Shown here in pieces: positions 24,301 to 35,742 of a stretch of 58,971 nucleotides of DNA (positions within the stretch are counted from its first letter, which is position 1; every line of letters begins with the position of its first letter). The stretch is from Zancudomyces culisetae (taxonomy: Eukaryota; Kickxellomycota; Harpellomycetes; Harpellales; Legeriomycetaceae). Where the stretch lies: positions 1-58,971 of the forward strand of contig LSSK01000130.1 of the NCBI GenBank assembly GCA_001969505.1, written 5' to 3'. The notes beneath the pieces are model-generated. The model was not told where the DNA came from. It saw only the letters and a list, made by a program, of their open reading frames with translations, and did not search any database. A program made the position numbers and the translations under genes.

Positions 24301-24905
24301 ATTTTACTTTTATTCTTATTCTTATTCTTGTTCTTATCTTGGTTTTAGCTATTTACTTCCAAACTTATTAACCGTTTATTTCCACACAGAGTATTTGCAG
24401 CAGTGATCCAAAGCAAAGCACATTGATGTGTATTTATACCTTAGTTTTCTTTGTATTGTGTTGGAAAACTGAAATTAATTGATGGCATTTTGTGCTAGTG
24501 TGCATGTGCTCACTGTTTTCATTTGGTAGTTCAGAATTGATTGTCATGTGACTAGTACTAAACAATTGAAATACTTTAGCCTGGTTTTTTTGCGCTTAAA
24601 ATACTTGGTTCAACATTAATCGCAGCACATTGGTTGGTTCTTGCTAAAAATGGACCAGCTTGTGATTAATAACAACGCACTTTCGAATATTCCGACGCAT
24701 TATAGCTAATAACAGCCCCACACTAAAAATCAAATGCAATTGTTTAAAATAAATGCATTGTAGTAAAGAATCCATACATGTTCTTAATTTACTCTACACT
24801 ATATCAAGGTGCCAATACAAAACTACACTAGGACACACAATATATCGCCAACTACGAGTGTTACTGTTTTATCTCCCTTGAATCCTCCCTCCCCGCGTTT
24901 ATACC
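24301..24905. promoter_or_regulatory. Shared intergenic region of divergent URC4 and Nudix genes
   Basis: This 605-base region lies between two gene starts and must hold both promoters. CTTATT repeats lie just upstream of URC4 and a CT-rich patch (CCCTCCCTCCCCGCG) just upstream of the Nudix start. No specific factor site was recognised. Confidence 0.4.
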
Positions 24906-25694
24906 ATGAATTCTGTCATAAAGACTAGTAGATTTGCACAAAGAGTTCAAAATGTTGGCGCCGTTTTGCTGAAAGTAGAAAATCATTTTATTACTCAAAC
25001 CACAAGTCGGTTATATGGGACAAATACAAGTGGTGAAATCCCATCAATGCTTTCGCGCAACGGAAATGAAACACCACCAAGTTTCGGGTTTAGACACCTT
25101 GACACCAACTCGATTGATTTCATAAAAGATCGGCTTGATCAATATATCAAGACAGTGAAGCCAATAAGATACAAATACGTTGTTCCGGATTCAGAGATAA
25201 GACAGGCGGCCGTTGCAGCGCTTTTTTGCAACTCTGGAAATGAAATCTCTTTGATTTTTACCGAAAGAAGCGACAATCTCAGATCTCATAAGGGCGAAGT
25301 GTGCTTTCCTGGAGGGAAGAAAGATGAATCCGACGGCAATTTATTCGAAACGGCGGCAAGAGAAACATATGAAGAGATTGGAATACCAATCAAGGACATA
25401 CATTTTCTTGGAAACCTCCACCCATTGCCAAATAAGCAGTTAAAAACAAAAGTGCACCCCATAATTGGATACATCAATCACAACTTTGATGACTTGCAAC
25501 TGAAAATAAATGAAGCAGAGGTGAAAAAGGTATATACACTACCACTATCATGGTTGTATGATCCGAAAAACCATGTAGAGGCCGATATACACCAACGACT
25601 CGGGCTCAAGTACAACTACAGGGCAATAGATAATGTAATATGGGGGTTAACGGCTTTTATATTGAAGGATCTGCTACAGATACTATCAAAGTAA
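24906..25694 (+). CDS. PCD1: Nudix hydrolase, coenzyme A diphosphatase type (Pcd1/NUDT7/NUDT8-like)
   Basis: A 262-residue, single-exon gene. The family cleaves CoA and its thioesters to 4'-phosphopantetheine and 3',5'-ADP, and so trims CoA pools. LRSHKGEVCFPGG (125-137) is the CoA-hydrolase motif just before the Nudix box, and the box itself continues to ARETYEEIG at 151-159. Its catalytic Glu pair is E156-E157 and Asp replaces the first Glu, as is usual in this subfamily. The first 40 residues are basic and low in acids (MNSVIKTSRFAQRVQNVGAV), like a mitochondrial targeting sequence. There is no C-terminal peroxisome signal (ending ILSK), so a mitochondrial site is more likely than the peroxisomal one of yeast Pcd1. 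The gene diverges from URC4. Confidence 0.87.
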   Translation: MNSVIKTSRFAQRVQNVGAVLLKVENHFITQTTSRLYGTNTSGEIPSMLSRNGNETPPSFGFRHLDTNSIDFIKDRLDQYIKTVKPIRYKYVVPDSEIRQAAVAALFCNSGNEISLIFTERSDNLRSHKGEVCFPGGKKDESDGNLFETAARETYEEIGIPIKDIHFLGNLHPLPNKQLKTKVHPIIGYINHNFDDLQLKINEAEVKKVYTLPLSWLYDPKNHVEADIHQRLGLKYNYRAIDNVIWGLTAFILKDLLQILSK

Positions 25695-25963
25695 TTCATT
25701 GCAGTAGAGCTGCGATACTTATATCGTATTTTATTTATTTATTTTTAAGTGCTGATCCGTTAGCTTAGAAAGGAAATTGTGCTTTAATACGTGCACTTGC
25801 ACTACGTTTTTATCTTTAAACACAACCTTGTTTTCTAGGGTGTCTTTATTGAGTTCATAGATATTATATCATCTTTCAATCCAAGTGTTCCTATATACTA
25901 CGCTAGAAATAGCAAAAAAAATACCATCACAACTAACCAGCCCCATTTGGTGATCATGATTAA

Positions 25964-27452
25964 TCACTCTGTAAAAAATGACGGTTCAATAAGAGCACGA
26001 AGTTCTCTCTCCAAGTCAGACTGGATCAAGTAGTCTGTATCGCATATCTTCCAAGTAAACTTCGGTTCAATCAACATCTCAGGCACTTGGCCGTTTGGAA
26101 AATAGCCGGGAGCAACGGTTTCCACTGCCTGCATATATGCAATATTGAAATGGCTGTTATCCTCATAGTAAGGACTAACGAAACTTAAAACCACTTTTCT
26201 CCGGCCTTGATCCACACTTAGTTCCTTCTCACCTTGCGTAATTGTATATTTAATTTCTGCATCAATTTCTACATCGATAGTTGCATAAAATCCACTGTCC
26301 CGCATAAAGTTAGCTATTTCGTATGATGCTTTCAACCAAGATTTGCTATCGTACGTTGGATTTTGGTACAGCGCAACTGTATAGTTGAAGAAGTACAAAA
26401 AATAAAAATGCTTTTGCCTAATACTTAACGGAATAGTGTCATCAAAGGCAGACATTTCGCCATAATATAGTCTAAAATCCTTGACTCTTGTGTCGAATGG
26501 GTTTAGTAGCTGTAGATTAACCTTGATATTCTCTTTTCCCATCTCTTCAATCCAATGTTTATACTTTTGGTACAACCCCTTTGTAGTTAAAATTGATAGT
26601 TTTCTTAAATTATCGTCGTTAATGGTATTGAAGAATGATTTCAGTGCGGGTATAGCTATAGGTTTCGTGTTAATTATATTAAATATACTGAAATACCCAC
26701 TCTGTTCTTATTTTTATCAGACTAGAAATAAAAATATGAATAAATAAATTAAGAAAGATCACCTCCTTGTCTAAATTCGTTTGGAAAATATCTTTGTTCT
26801 GTTCTAAATATTAGCTCGTTGTATGCAGAATTTTCGGAAATTTTTTTTAGTACGCTGTTTATAAACCCGTGTTTACCACTTGAAATTCCAGAAATATGAG
26901 ACTTTCCCTCCATCCTAGGTGGCTCATCACTCCTTAACCACACTATTTCATATTTTATCATGGTTATTAAACTTACAAACAGAAAAAATATGCTTTTTAA
27001 ATGGCTCTGTCGACATACTAACAATCATTTGTATAGCTTATGTAGAGAATCAAACATAGATAGTACATTATCACTCATACATATCCGAATGTAGCTGGTT
27101 ATAGATATTTGAAAAAATAAAAAAGGGCATGTAATACCAGGCTCAATGAAGAATGTGAGACGATAGATGGGGCGGACTTACATGGGTTAGGCTTTTGGCT
27201 ACCGGTCTCTTCCGAGGTGCGTGTAGTAATTGGAGATCCATTCGAGTTTTCTGTATATTTCCTGGTACGTACACCAAACGGTTTCTTAACCCTACAATTA
27301 CAGGCATCATCTACCTTTTTCTCAGTGGTTTTAAACCCACGCAAGTTGTGTATAGCACGCCACTGATCATTTCTAGATATCGTTTTTATTGGGGTTTTTT
27401 TGGTGATGGATACCAAGGCGTTTATCAGTCGAGTTTTACCTAGATTGTTCAT
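25964..27452 (-). CDS. Unassigned, probably mitochondrial protein; possibly Tim44-like/Mba1-mL45 type, 3 exons
   Basis: The exons are 27452-27182, 26942-26763 and 26706-25964. They give 1,194 nt, or 397 residues, in frame throughout. The second intron is only 56 nt. The N-terminus (MNNLGKTRLINALVSITKKT) is rich in Lys/Arg and hydroxyl residues and lacks acids, as mitochondrial presequences do. Residues 80-150 look disordered. The C-terminal half, from IPALKSFFNTINDDNLRKLS to the end, has the pattern of a Tim44-like fold (helices followed by EIDAEIKYTI and RKVVLSFVSP strands), as found in Mba1 and mitoribosomal protein mL45, which tether mitoribosomes to the inner membrane. I do not recognise it with certainty; that assignment is inference from the overall pattern. 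The gene itself is well supported by the clean splice phases. Confidence 0.6.
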
Positions 27453-28235
27453 TCTGCGCCTTTTTTCGTGTTGAATCTGACCCAGTAAATAAATTTTTTT
27501 ATTTTTAAACGAATTTTAGTTATTATTATTCGGATAAACACAAGTAAAAAATATAGTAAGAGTGGGAAAATAAGGAGCAACAGGGATAAGAGAACACTAG
27601 GACCAGCTTACACAACAAATCAAACCAAAGATAACAAAGTGGAGTTTGTTTTCATGACTCGTTTTTGTTGTCACTGGAAAAACTCAAATTCCGTGGAAAT
27701 GTTTCTCAGTTTCTAATTTGATTACAAATTATGGGCGTTGTCGCTGACAAACATAAGCCCAATTGGAATCGCTTAAGTGGGTGATGGAGATAGCGATTTT
27801 ACCAAAGGTTAGGATTTTTTTTTGTTGTGCTTTGTGAATATTTTCTGCTAAAGAGTTCGTTGTAACTAGCAATGGTTACATTACTAATGACCAACACAGC
27901 AATACACAAGTAGGACTGTTAGCAAGATATATATAGTTTAGAAAGGGAAAAGGTTAAAGGGTGTTTTATTTACATTCATAAATCCAATGCCGTGAAAAAA
28001 AAGACAGGCTTTTTTTTGATAATGGTTTCACTGTGTCTATAAGCAAAAAAAAAAGGGATAAGGCAGGTAAAACGCTTAGAATGTCTTGTCATGTGCTTTA
28101 GACCCAGTCGCACTGCCAAAACCAAGAAAAAAAAAACAGGTCCATGGAACGAGAAAATAGATCAAAGTGCAGAAATATGGTTTTCTCACTTTAATTTCTC
28201 TGTTTCTTTATCAGTATCAAGATACCAGGCAAGTT
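27453..28235. other. Intergenic spacer upstream of the mitochondrial-type gene, downstream of RIX1
   Basis: This 783-base AT-rich region lies between two minus-strand genes. It should hold the promoter of the 25964-27452 gene and the RIX1 3' UTR. I see nothing else in it. Confidence 0.45.
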
Positions 28236-30620
28236 TTAGTCAGAATCTTCAAAGTCTATTTCTGGCAAATCAAAGTCGTCCCCATCCCCATCCCCATCCA
28301 TTCCCATACCCACATCATTATTGTTATCGCTATTCCTGCCTTCGCCCTTTTTTGGCGATGCTTTATTCACAAATTGATCAAAGGATCTACTTGTCACCGT
28401 GGAATTATTAGGTGATATGAATTTAGCGCCCGATAACAAAGAGTCATCCTTAGGAAGACGTGTCGAAGCAGGAGTATCAGTGGCCATATGCAGTTTATCC
28501 TGCAAGCCTAAAACGAAAGTTGTAAGTGGTTTTTGAGGTGATTTTGGTGAAAGTTTTGTTGTAGCTGAGCCAGCTTCCGGGCGAACAATCTGTGGCTCAA
28601 AGCGATTCCCATGTGTCTCGGTAATACCATCAAAATTTTCGTTTATTGAGGTGATATCAGCATCAACATCTATGGATTCCAAGTCAGAATCACTAGAAAG
28701 TTCCATGGCAGCATTGTGTATAAGTGGTGGAAGTCTGGGATGCAACAGAAGCTCACAAATAGTTAGGCCTTCAGTGCATATGCTTTTCGCCTGTGGTATA
28801 TTTAATCCTTTTGTGAACAATCTCAAAGCATGTGGAACGACTGATGGTTTGTTGCTTCGAGGTCTTTGAACAAGGGCTAGCAGACACTCATAGTACAATA
28901 TTATGGACTTTGAGTGTAAATTAGATGTACAGACCAGCTCGCAAGATTCAGAAATCAAAAGCGTTGAAATAACAATGTGCTCAAATCTCAGACGTAGCTG
29001 AACAGAAAGCACATCAGGTGCTTTCAGTAGCAGTGTTTTCAGCAACATCAGGGTGGAATAGTGGGCATCTGACCATGTTAGTCTCTTGGCTGTAGCATTG
29101 GTATTAATTTCCGTACCTTTTTTTTGAGATCGCTGACGTTTAGTTGATTTGGATTTTGTTTGTTCCGCGGTGGCTGAAAGCGAGTTTTGGCCATGCACGT
29201 CAGAGGCGTCAAAGTTTAAAGAGATCTTTTTGACTAGTCGCAGGTAAAACGATTCGTCTAAATAGCAAGCAGCTCCATACCCGTGGTATTCGCATAGGAG
29301 AGTAATGACGTTGTAGCTGTATATCTCTACCAAAGCTAGCTCTCCTCTATTCGCCAATAAATTTAGTTTGACGCATGCTAAGGTGACATGTTTCAAATAG
29401 GGCAAGAGATAGTTTTCCGTGCTTACAACCAGCGATGATATTATTCTAACCGCAACATAATATAACTGCGAAAGATTTGCCTGCAACAGTAGATATTCTT
29501 GCGATTCTGCAAGCTGATGTTTTTTACTGCTCGAAGTTACGCCGATAATTTTGTCAACCAAATGCAAAATACGTTCAACAGGAACTACAACCGCATCTTG
29601 GGTTTCGGTCGTTAAAAGGGCCACAAGCAGCTGTGCTAAAGCAACACACCTATCGAGCATCTGCGGTATTTTTACAACATAATCATCTGAGCATTCCTTC
29701 ATTTCGAATTTGTCAAAATTTATGCGATGTTTTTTTTCATTGCCGTATATTGAAAAAAAGAGCTTGTTGAGTGTGTCTGTAATGGAGTTAATTGTCTTTT
29801 CAATGCACTCTTCCCAAGTATCAGCAGAGGATTTCTTTCCAGTATAAGTAGAAACCAATGAGGCGACGGTTTCCGATGCGGTTTTTACAAGCTCTGGGCG
29901 GCTCACAGTGAATTTCCCATCCAAATACTCCAGACATGCTTTGACACATTTGTCACCATTATTTTTAATAGTTGTTGGATAGGATTTGGCCGACCAAATC
30001 AATGTATCACATATTATTCCAAACAGCTTTCGTTGAGGAGAAAGTAATTTAACCAGCTGGACATTGTACTTCTCGACAACACCTACCACTACGTCGTTGC
30101 TAATACTGGTGGATCTCTTTGAGAACTCGAGCATGCATTTTATTGTCATTATCGCTGCTTCTTGTACCCGTTGTGATTCAGACTTTGTGAGCATAGCTAA
30201 CAAATGAAAGGTCCATTTCTCAAAAGTAGTCGCCAAAAGCGTACTTGACTGTTCGATCGTTTGTTTCATAAGCATAGTACCAGCCAGTTTACAATCATCG
30301 TTTTTAGACAATACCAGTGCTACCATTTTACTTGTCCATTTTCTAACACTTTCTTCATATTTGTTTTGGTTATCCACATTTGTCAAACTATCTGCAGTTT
30401 TTTTCGATTTACCCTTTGCACCAGCGGAAGAAAAGGTGGGGATACCTCCAAATTGTGCCAATTTGTTATCGTCATCTTCATTTGAAACGTTGAATAAATT
30501 TGAAAAGATAATTGCTTCCAAAACTCGAGGTAAATGCTCTATTATATTTTCTTCGTCATTAAGGTAGTTGTTGATCAAAAGTGCCAATACTTCACCCGCC
30601 CTAACCTTTGCTTTACTCAT
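28236..30620 (-). CDS. RIX1: Rix1/PELP1-type pre-60S ribosome assembly factor
   Basis: A 794-residue, single-exon gene. Rix1 (Ipi2; PELP1 in animals) acts with Ipi1, Ipi3 and Rea1 in maturing the pre-60S particle in the nucleus. The protein is a long all-helical repeat over about residues 80-620. The N-terminal part has the family pattern KWTSKMVALVLS, LAGTMLMKQTIEQS and FEKWTFHLLAML, followed by leucine-rich helices. A basic segment near residue 500 (KSKSTKRQRSQKKG) looks like a nuclear signal inserted in a disordered loop. The C-terminal 150 residues are disordered and end in a very acidic Gly-Asp tail (GMGMDGDGDGDDFDLPEIDF), as PELP1/Rix1 proteins do. It starts 639 bases from INTS4 on the opposite strand. 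The call rests on overall pattern and tail rather than one diagnostic motif. Confidence 0.68.
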   Translation of the reverse strand: MSKAKVRAGEVLALLINNYLNDEENIIEHLPRVLEAIIFSNLFNVSNEDDDNKLAQFGGIPTFSSAGAKGKSKKTADSLTNVDNQNKYEESVRKWTSKMVALVLSKNDDCKLAGTMLMKQTIEQSSTLLATTFEKWTFHLLAMLTKSESQRVQEAAIMTIKCMLEFSKRSTSISNDVVVGVVEKYNVQLVKLLSPQRKLFGIICDTLIWSAKSYPTTIKNNGDKCVKACLEYLDGKFTVSRPELVKTASETVASLVSTYTGKKSSADTWEECIEKTINSITDTLNKLFFSIYGNEKKHRINFDKFEMKECSDDYVVKIPQMLDRCVALAQLLVALLTTETQDAVVVPVERILHLVDKIIGVTSSSKKHQLAESQEYLLLQANLSQLYYVAVRIISSLVVSTENYLLPYLKHVTLACVKLNLLANRGELALVEIYSYNVITLLCEYHGYGAACYLDESFYLRLVKKISLNFDASDVHGQNSLSATAEQTKSKSTKRQRSQKKGTEINTNATAKRLTWSDAHYSTLMLLKTLLLKAPDVLSVQLRLRFEHIVISTLLISESCELVCTSNLHSKSIILYYECLLALVQRPRSNKPSVVPHALRLFTKGLNIPQAKSICTEGLTICELLLHPRLPPLIHNAAMELSSDSDLESIDVDADITSINENFDGITETHGNRFEPQIVRPEAGSATTKLSPKSPQKPLTTFVLGLQDKLHMATDTPASTRLPKDDSLLSGAKFISPNNSTVTSRSFDQFVNKASPKKGEGRNSDNNNDVGMGMDGDGDGDDFDLPEIDFEDSD
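28274..28312. repeat. CCCCAT microsatellite in RIX1 C-terminus
   Basis: A CCATCC/CCCCAT-type hexamer array encodes the Gly-Met-Asp-Gly-Asp tail of RIX1. Length variation would change the acidic tail in steps of two residues. Confidence 0.7.
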
Positions 30621-31259
30621 TGTTAGGTATATCTAAATATTTCGTTGCTTTTAATACTCGTTGCAGGCAAGTCTTTCTCGTCGTTTATTATCCACAGTAT
30701 ACACTTTGTTTTTTTTCCTATAAACCTTTTATGTTACAATAACTCTTGTGTTTAACCAGAAAAAAAAAATTTTTTTTTTCATCTGCAGCATATACGTGCA
30801 AAGTCTGATCAAACTTGGAGAAAAATTATTTCCGGCAAATTTGGGAGTTAGATTGGATTTTATACAGCCATTCGTTTCAAAAGCGCGAATATTGAATGGG
30901 TGAGGATGCCTGTTGGTTTTTAACGAGTAAAATTGAAGAGTAGCAAACTCTGAAATTTGCGTTTTTTTTTTGAATTGAACTGTGTTTACATTTTGGTGCG
31001 ATGAAGTGCTACTGGACCATTTAAACACAGATTGACTGAAATGGTATATTAGCTTTTATTGTCCAGCTTTTCTAGGTGCTTCTTTATGGAATTGTCAAAG
31101 TTTATTCAAGATTTGATATATTCATAATATTTTTTTTTATTTGAGAGCGTACGGCTAACACAAGAATTATAGGCATTAGACAGAGGTACACTCCAATATA
31201 TCTCTTAAATAGTGCAGCTTACAATATTTGTCGTTTTTTTTTCTCGATTGAACAAATAC
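30621..31259. promoter_or_regulatory. Shared intergenic region of divergent RIX1 and INTS4 genes
   Basis: This 639-base AT-rich region with long A and T runs lies between two gene starts. It must contain both promoters. No known motif was recognised. Confidence 0.4.
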
Positions 31260-34200
31260 ATGGTGAAAGAAAAAAAAATGAAAAGAAAGGCAAAAAATGA
31301 GGATTTAACCACTTCCGCTGAACACAAAAAAATAAAAGTTGAAGGAGAAAAAGTCGTTTCATTTCCGGCTGATTTGGAGGCAAGTAAACATTTTCAAGAA
31401 TATCAGTGCTGGCATCGCACACACACTCGCACTTTATTTTGTGATTTTTGTTTCTTTATTGTTGTTGGTAGTTGTTTTTTAATTAGCACATCTAATCCAT
31501 GTTATAGAGATATCACACTTTAAAACAGTGTGCAGACGATTTCGCTAAATAACACGAATACGTTATTAACAAAAATAGACACTGTATAATCTCCAAGACA
31601 GTCTTGATGGGATTTCAGACGAGGGTGTGAAATTATTAATCGAGCGGATAGTCGAAAGCATTTCCGAACCTAATATAAAGCAGGCAGTCAAGAAAATTGG
31701 TGTTCGAACTATTGTAAAAATAGGAAATGACTTTGAAAAATGCACTATGGAGGCTGTATCTATTTTGTTTGATATTCTAGAGGATCACGAGGATGTGTTG
31801 GCGTATGAGTGCTATTTTGGATTATCCAGACTGTTAATGGTAATATTTTTGAACTTTGTTCACTTTTAAGGAATTTTTGAAATTAGCAAAACAAGTAATG
31901 ATATGAAAAATCGATTTAATCAAAACAATACATTCTATAGAAGGTAGGAAATGAAAAACTCAAGGATTCAGGAGCAATTCTGAAAAAAGTGCAAAAGCTT
32001 GAACAGGAGATAGGGAGAAATTTGGGANNNNNNNNNNNNNNNNNNNNNNNNNNNNNNNNNNNNNNNNNNNNNNNNNNNNNNNNNNNNNNNNNNNNNNNNN
32101 NNNNNNNNNNNNNNNNNNNNNNNNNNNNNNNNNNNNNNNNNNNNNNNNNNNNNNNNNNNNNNNNNNNNNNNNNNNNNNNNNNNNNNNNNNNNNNNNNNNN
32201 NNNNNNNNNNNNNNNNNNNNNNNNNNNNNNNNNNNNNNNNNNNNNNNNNNNNNNNNNNNNNNNNNNNNNNNNNNNNNNNNNNNNNNNNNNNNNNNNNNNN
32301 NNNNNNNNNNNNNNNNNNNNNNNNNNNNNNNNNNNNNNNNNNNNNNNNNNNNNNNNNNNNNNNNNNNNNNNNNNNNNNNNNNNNNNNNNNNNNNNNNNNN
32401 NNNNNNNNNNNNNNNNNNNNNNNNNNNNNNNNNNNNNNNNNNNNNNNNNNNNNNNNNNNNNNNNNNNNNNNNNNNNNNNNNNNNNNNNNNNNNNNNNNNN
32501 NNNNNNNNNNNNNNNNNNNNNNNNNNNNNNNNNNNNNNNNNNNNNNNNNNNNNNNNNNNNNNNNNNNNNNNNNNNNNNNNNNNNNNNNNNNNNNNNNNNN
32601 NNNNNNNNNNNNNNNNNNNNNNNNNNNNNNNNNNNNNNNNNNNNNNNNNNNNNNNNNNNNNNNNNNNNNNNNNNNNNNNNNNNNNNNNNNNNNNNNNNNN
32701 NNNNNNNNNNNNNNNNNNNNNNNNNNNNNNNNNNNNNNNNNNNNNNNNNNNNNNNNNNNNNNNNNNNNNNNNNNNNNNNNNNNNNNNNNNNNNNNNNNNN
32801 CACCCTCAAGTCCGCAAGGTAACAATACATAGTTTGGTGTTCAATACAAAGAAATTTCATTTAAATTTTAATGCTGAATCAATCTTTGCTAATCAGAAAC
32901 AACAGGATGAATAACTACTTAAAAATGTTTAAAATCAAAGCATTATTCCCACTAACAGCAAAAATACCCTTATTTGGTCATAGACGTGTTTAATTGAACT
33001 TTTCAAGCTCTATAGTCAAGGCGTTAATATCGGAATCGATACATACCACATATCTGAAAAATGCTGTGAGGATGAGAACGAAAAGGTCCGCTTGGCGGCT
33101 ATCGATCTTTTGTGGGCTATTACAGAGCTGCACCCTGAACACCAAGTTACAATAACCCAGTTTGGTGAGGTAGAAAGAATAAGATTGGTTGATAACTCGT
33201 TTACCAAGATGTGTGATATGGTAAATGATAATTCAGTGGCGGTTAGAAAAAAGGTACCTATTTTTAATACGAAGAGAAGTTTATCTATTGATGTATAAAT
33301 TTATGTTGCTGTACCATATGACTATGTATTCCATTCGCTAGCATATTAAAGTGCAAAGACATAACTGTAAATAAGACGCAATTGGATATCCCATTATAGG
33401 CATTCAGCACGCTGGGAAAATACAACAAAACGGATAACAAGTTTTTGCTACAAACATTCAGCAAGCAAGTCATGTCAAATTTAAAGCGTAGGGTAACAAA
33501 TAAAAATGCTGTTGGTGACACCAAGGATCATAGAGAAAGGAAAACCAAAGAGCTGACACAGGCGACTGACATGCAAATTGATAGTTCGTCACTAGAAATA
33601 AAGCTGTTGAATACAGGGGCGGCAGGGGCATTTGTGCATGGGCTGGAAGATGAGTTTCAAGAAGTTCGAAATGCAGCAATAGGTAATTCTCGGTTTAAAT
33701 TTATTTACATACCCCTTAACTTGGATCCAATTTATAGTATTTTTTTTTTGCTTTTATATTTGTGCTTGCGGTTGATTAAAAGGTTTTATTTTATGTATTT
33801 ACATCGACAAAATTGATGGTCATACCATTTAGATTCCATTTCAAGCCTGAGTGAAAAACATCCCGAGTTTGCAATAAAGTCAATAGACTTTTTAGTAGAT
33901 ATGTTTAACGACAGCAGTAACGAGGCACGACTGAATGCAATCAGTGTGTTAAACAGGATTGGACGAAAATCTGTGTTGGAGCTTACAGAGGAGCAGCTAT
34001 TAATTGGGCTTTCGGCGATGCAAGATTCGGACTATGAAATCAGAGAGCAGATTCTTTTGTTTTTATCTGTATCGCGGGCAAATACTAAAGAAAGCTTGCA
34101 TATCTTATTGGAAAGTTTGCATAGCGGTATAAAAACCAATCCAAAAGACAAAATGTCAACATTTTACACGTTTAGTAAAATCGGACAGAATCACAGTCAT

Positions 34201-35742
34201 ATAGTTGATACCGAGTTTGTGGCCAGCATATTTGACATCAAGAAAGACTATTTACCCAAAAACCCCAACCTAGAGGATAATGTTTATGCGGGAAATATAA
34301 TTATGGTGATGAACTTAGAGCTAGAAACGCGCAAAAAACTGATAAATACTTTTCCAAATTTTCTGCTCAATAGCGTTTCGTATTTTGTTTCTAAATATCC
34401 AAACTGCTTTCCTCAGGATATACTGGAGGGGATACCAAAATCCGATCAAATTTCGATTAATATGATTAGTAAGCTGCATGCAGATAAAGATCAATCATTG
34501 AGGCTTGTAGAAGAATGGGAAAGGGAGGTCTGTGTTTTTTTCACCAGATGTTGGCGTTTTGTTGCGAGCTGTTATTCTGGATTCAAGTCACTTGACTCAA
34601 ATGGAAGGGCTTTGGTTTCTATTGATATGAATCAATTCTGGCACAAAAAGAACAGAATGCTTTTGCAACAACTAACCAAACTATCGCAGTTGTTAGATAC
34701 AACAGTTTCCATGCACAGTGATTACTTTGCATTTGAGCTTTGCTATTTGAACATTATCTCCTCGATCTACAGGCTAAACTCGATGGTTTTCTCCAAAGAT
34801 TTGCAGTCACCAGCCAGTAGTTACTCACAGTCCAAAATCTCGGTATTAAAAGACATCATAACCCAAATCAATCACTTACTGGCTATTTTTAGTGGAGTTT
34901 CTCACGAAACTTTGCTTGAAATTGACAAACTTAGGCTTTTTGTGTGTGCGAACCGGATTTACCTCGATGACATCAATATTTCGGAGTTTGCGACTTTATT
35001 TAACTCATTTGTCTCTGAGTGCCAAAGAATTCGTGATGATTTGAAGAGCCTTGGGGGCGGTGAAGACTTGGAGCTTTATGATAAGTTTTTATCTGGTGTA
35101 CCACCAACTGTCGGTGTCAACAGTGACGAGTTTGTTTTACTTTGTAAGGCAACAATTGAACAGTTTATAAGGGATTTTGTTCCTTTAAACAACATGCCAC
35201 GCGATTATTCCAATATATTAAAAATCTGTGCTGAAATCAACACTCCTGCATCCACAATGCCAGTCGAGTTTAATTATCTTTTTCCGTATGGTCTAGACCT
35301 CGACTTTACAGTTTATGGACATTTAAACTCTATTGGCGATCTTGCTGTGATGCTCAGTTTACCTACTTCAGAAACTATATTCTGTAAAATTAACAACGAC
35401 AAAGAGACAACCAATTCTGGTATCAAAGCCGATTCACCCACCAACACTCACAAGTCATACCCAAATATCAGTGGTGACACACAGCCCAGCTCAATAGACC
35501 TACATACTAAAGTGTATGTCCGACTTCCTTGTACCTCCGGCGAGATAAGCAATATAACTGTGAGGATTGTAAGGATGCTTGCTGACTCTTTTTCGTTTCA
35601 GCAGACTTCTAGTGGCAACATGGCCCTTCTGCTTCGGCATATTTTTTTAGATGATGTACCTAGCTGCCGGTATGTCGATTTGACTAGAAATCCGTTTGAG
35701 TTGCAAGTTGTTGCCAGATCATTACATCCAAATGTATTTTAA
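31260..35742 (+). CDS. INTS4: Integrator complex subunit 4 (INTS4), interrupted by assembly gap
   Basis: The visible exons are 31260-31379, 31579-31839, 31941 into the gap, from the gap to 32818, 33008-33253, 33400-33682 and 33833-35742. INTS4 is a HEAT-repeat scaffold of Integrator; with INTS9/INTS11 it forms the RNA-cleavage module acting on snRNA and other Pol II transcripts. Conserved blocks are clear: VRLAAIDLLWAITELHPE, RLVDNSFTKMCDMVNDNSVA, GAAGAFVHGLEDEFQEVRNA, KSIDFLVDMFNDSSNEARLN and EEQLLIGLSAMQDSDYEIRE. They match metazoan INTS4 in order and spacing. The C-terminal half carries a beta-rich domain (YLFPYGLDLDFTVYGHL). The first exon is Lys-rich, like a nuclear signal. The exon 1-2 join is either a GC-AG intron (GAG|GCAAGT, acceptor at 31578) or GT-AG (GTAAAC at 31385, acceptor at 31597). 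Both are in frame. Some HEAT repeats are lost in the gap. Confidence 0.9.
32028..32800. other. Assembly gap (773 N)
   Basis: An unbroken run of N lies inside INTS4. Coding sequence stops mid-exon on the left (GRNLG) and resumes mid-exon on the right (HPQVRK), so the gap removes HEAT-repeat coding sequence and perhaps one or more introns. The true length is unknown. Confidence 0.99.

Noticed and set aside
31916-32860. Long apparent open frames across the N run on both strands
   Set aside because: They arise only because N has no stop codons. The flanking real sequence belongs to INTS4 on the plus strand.
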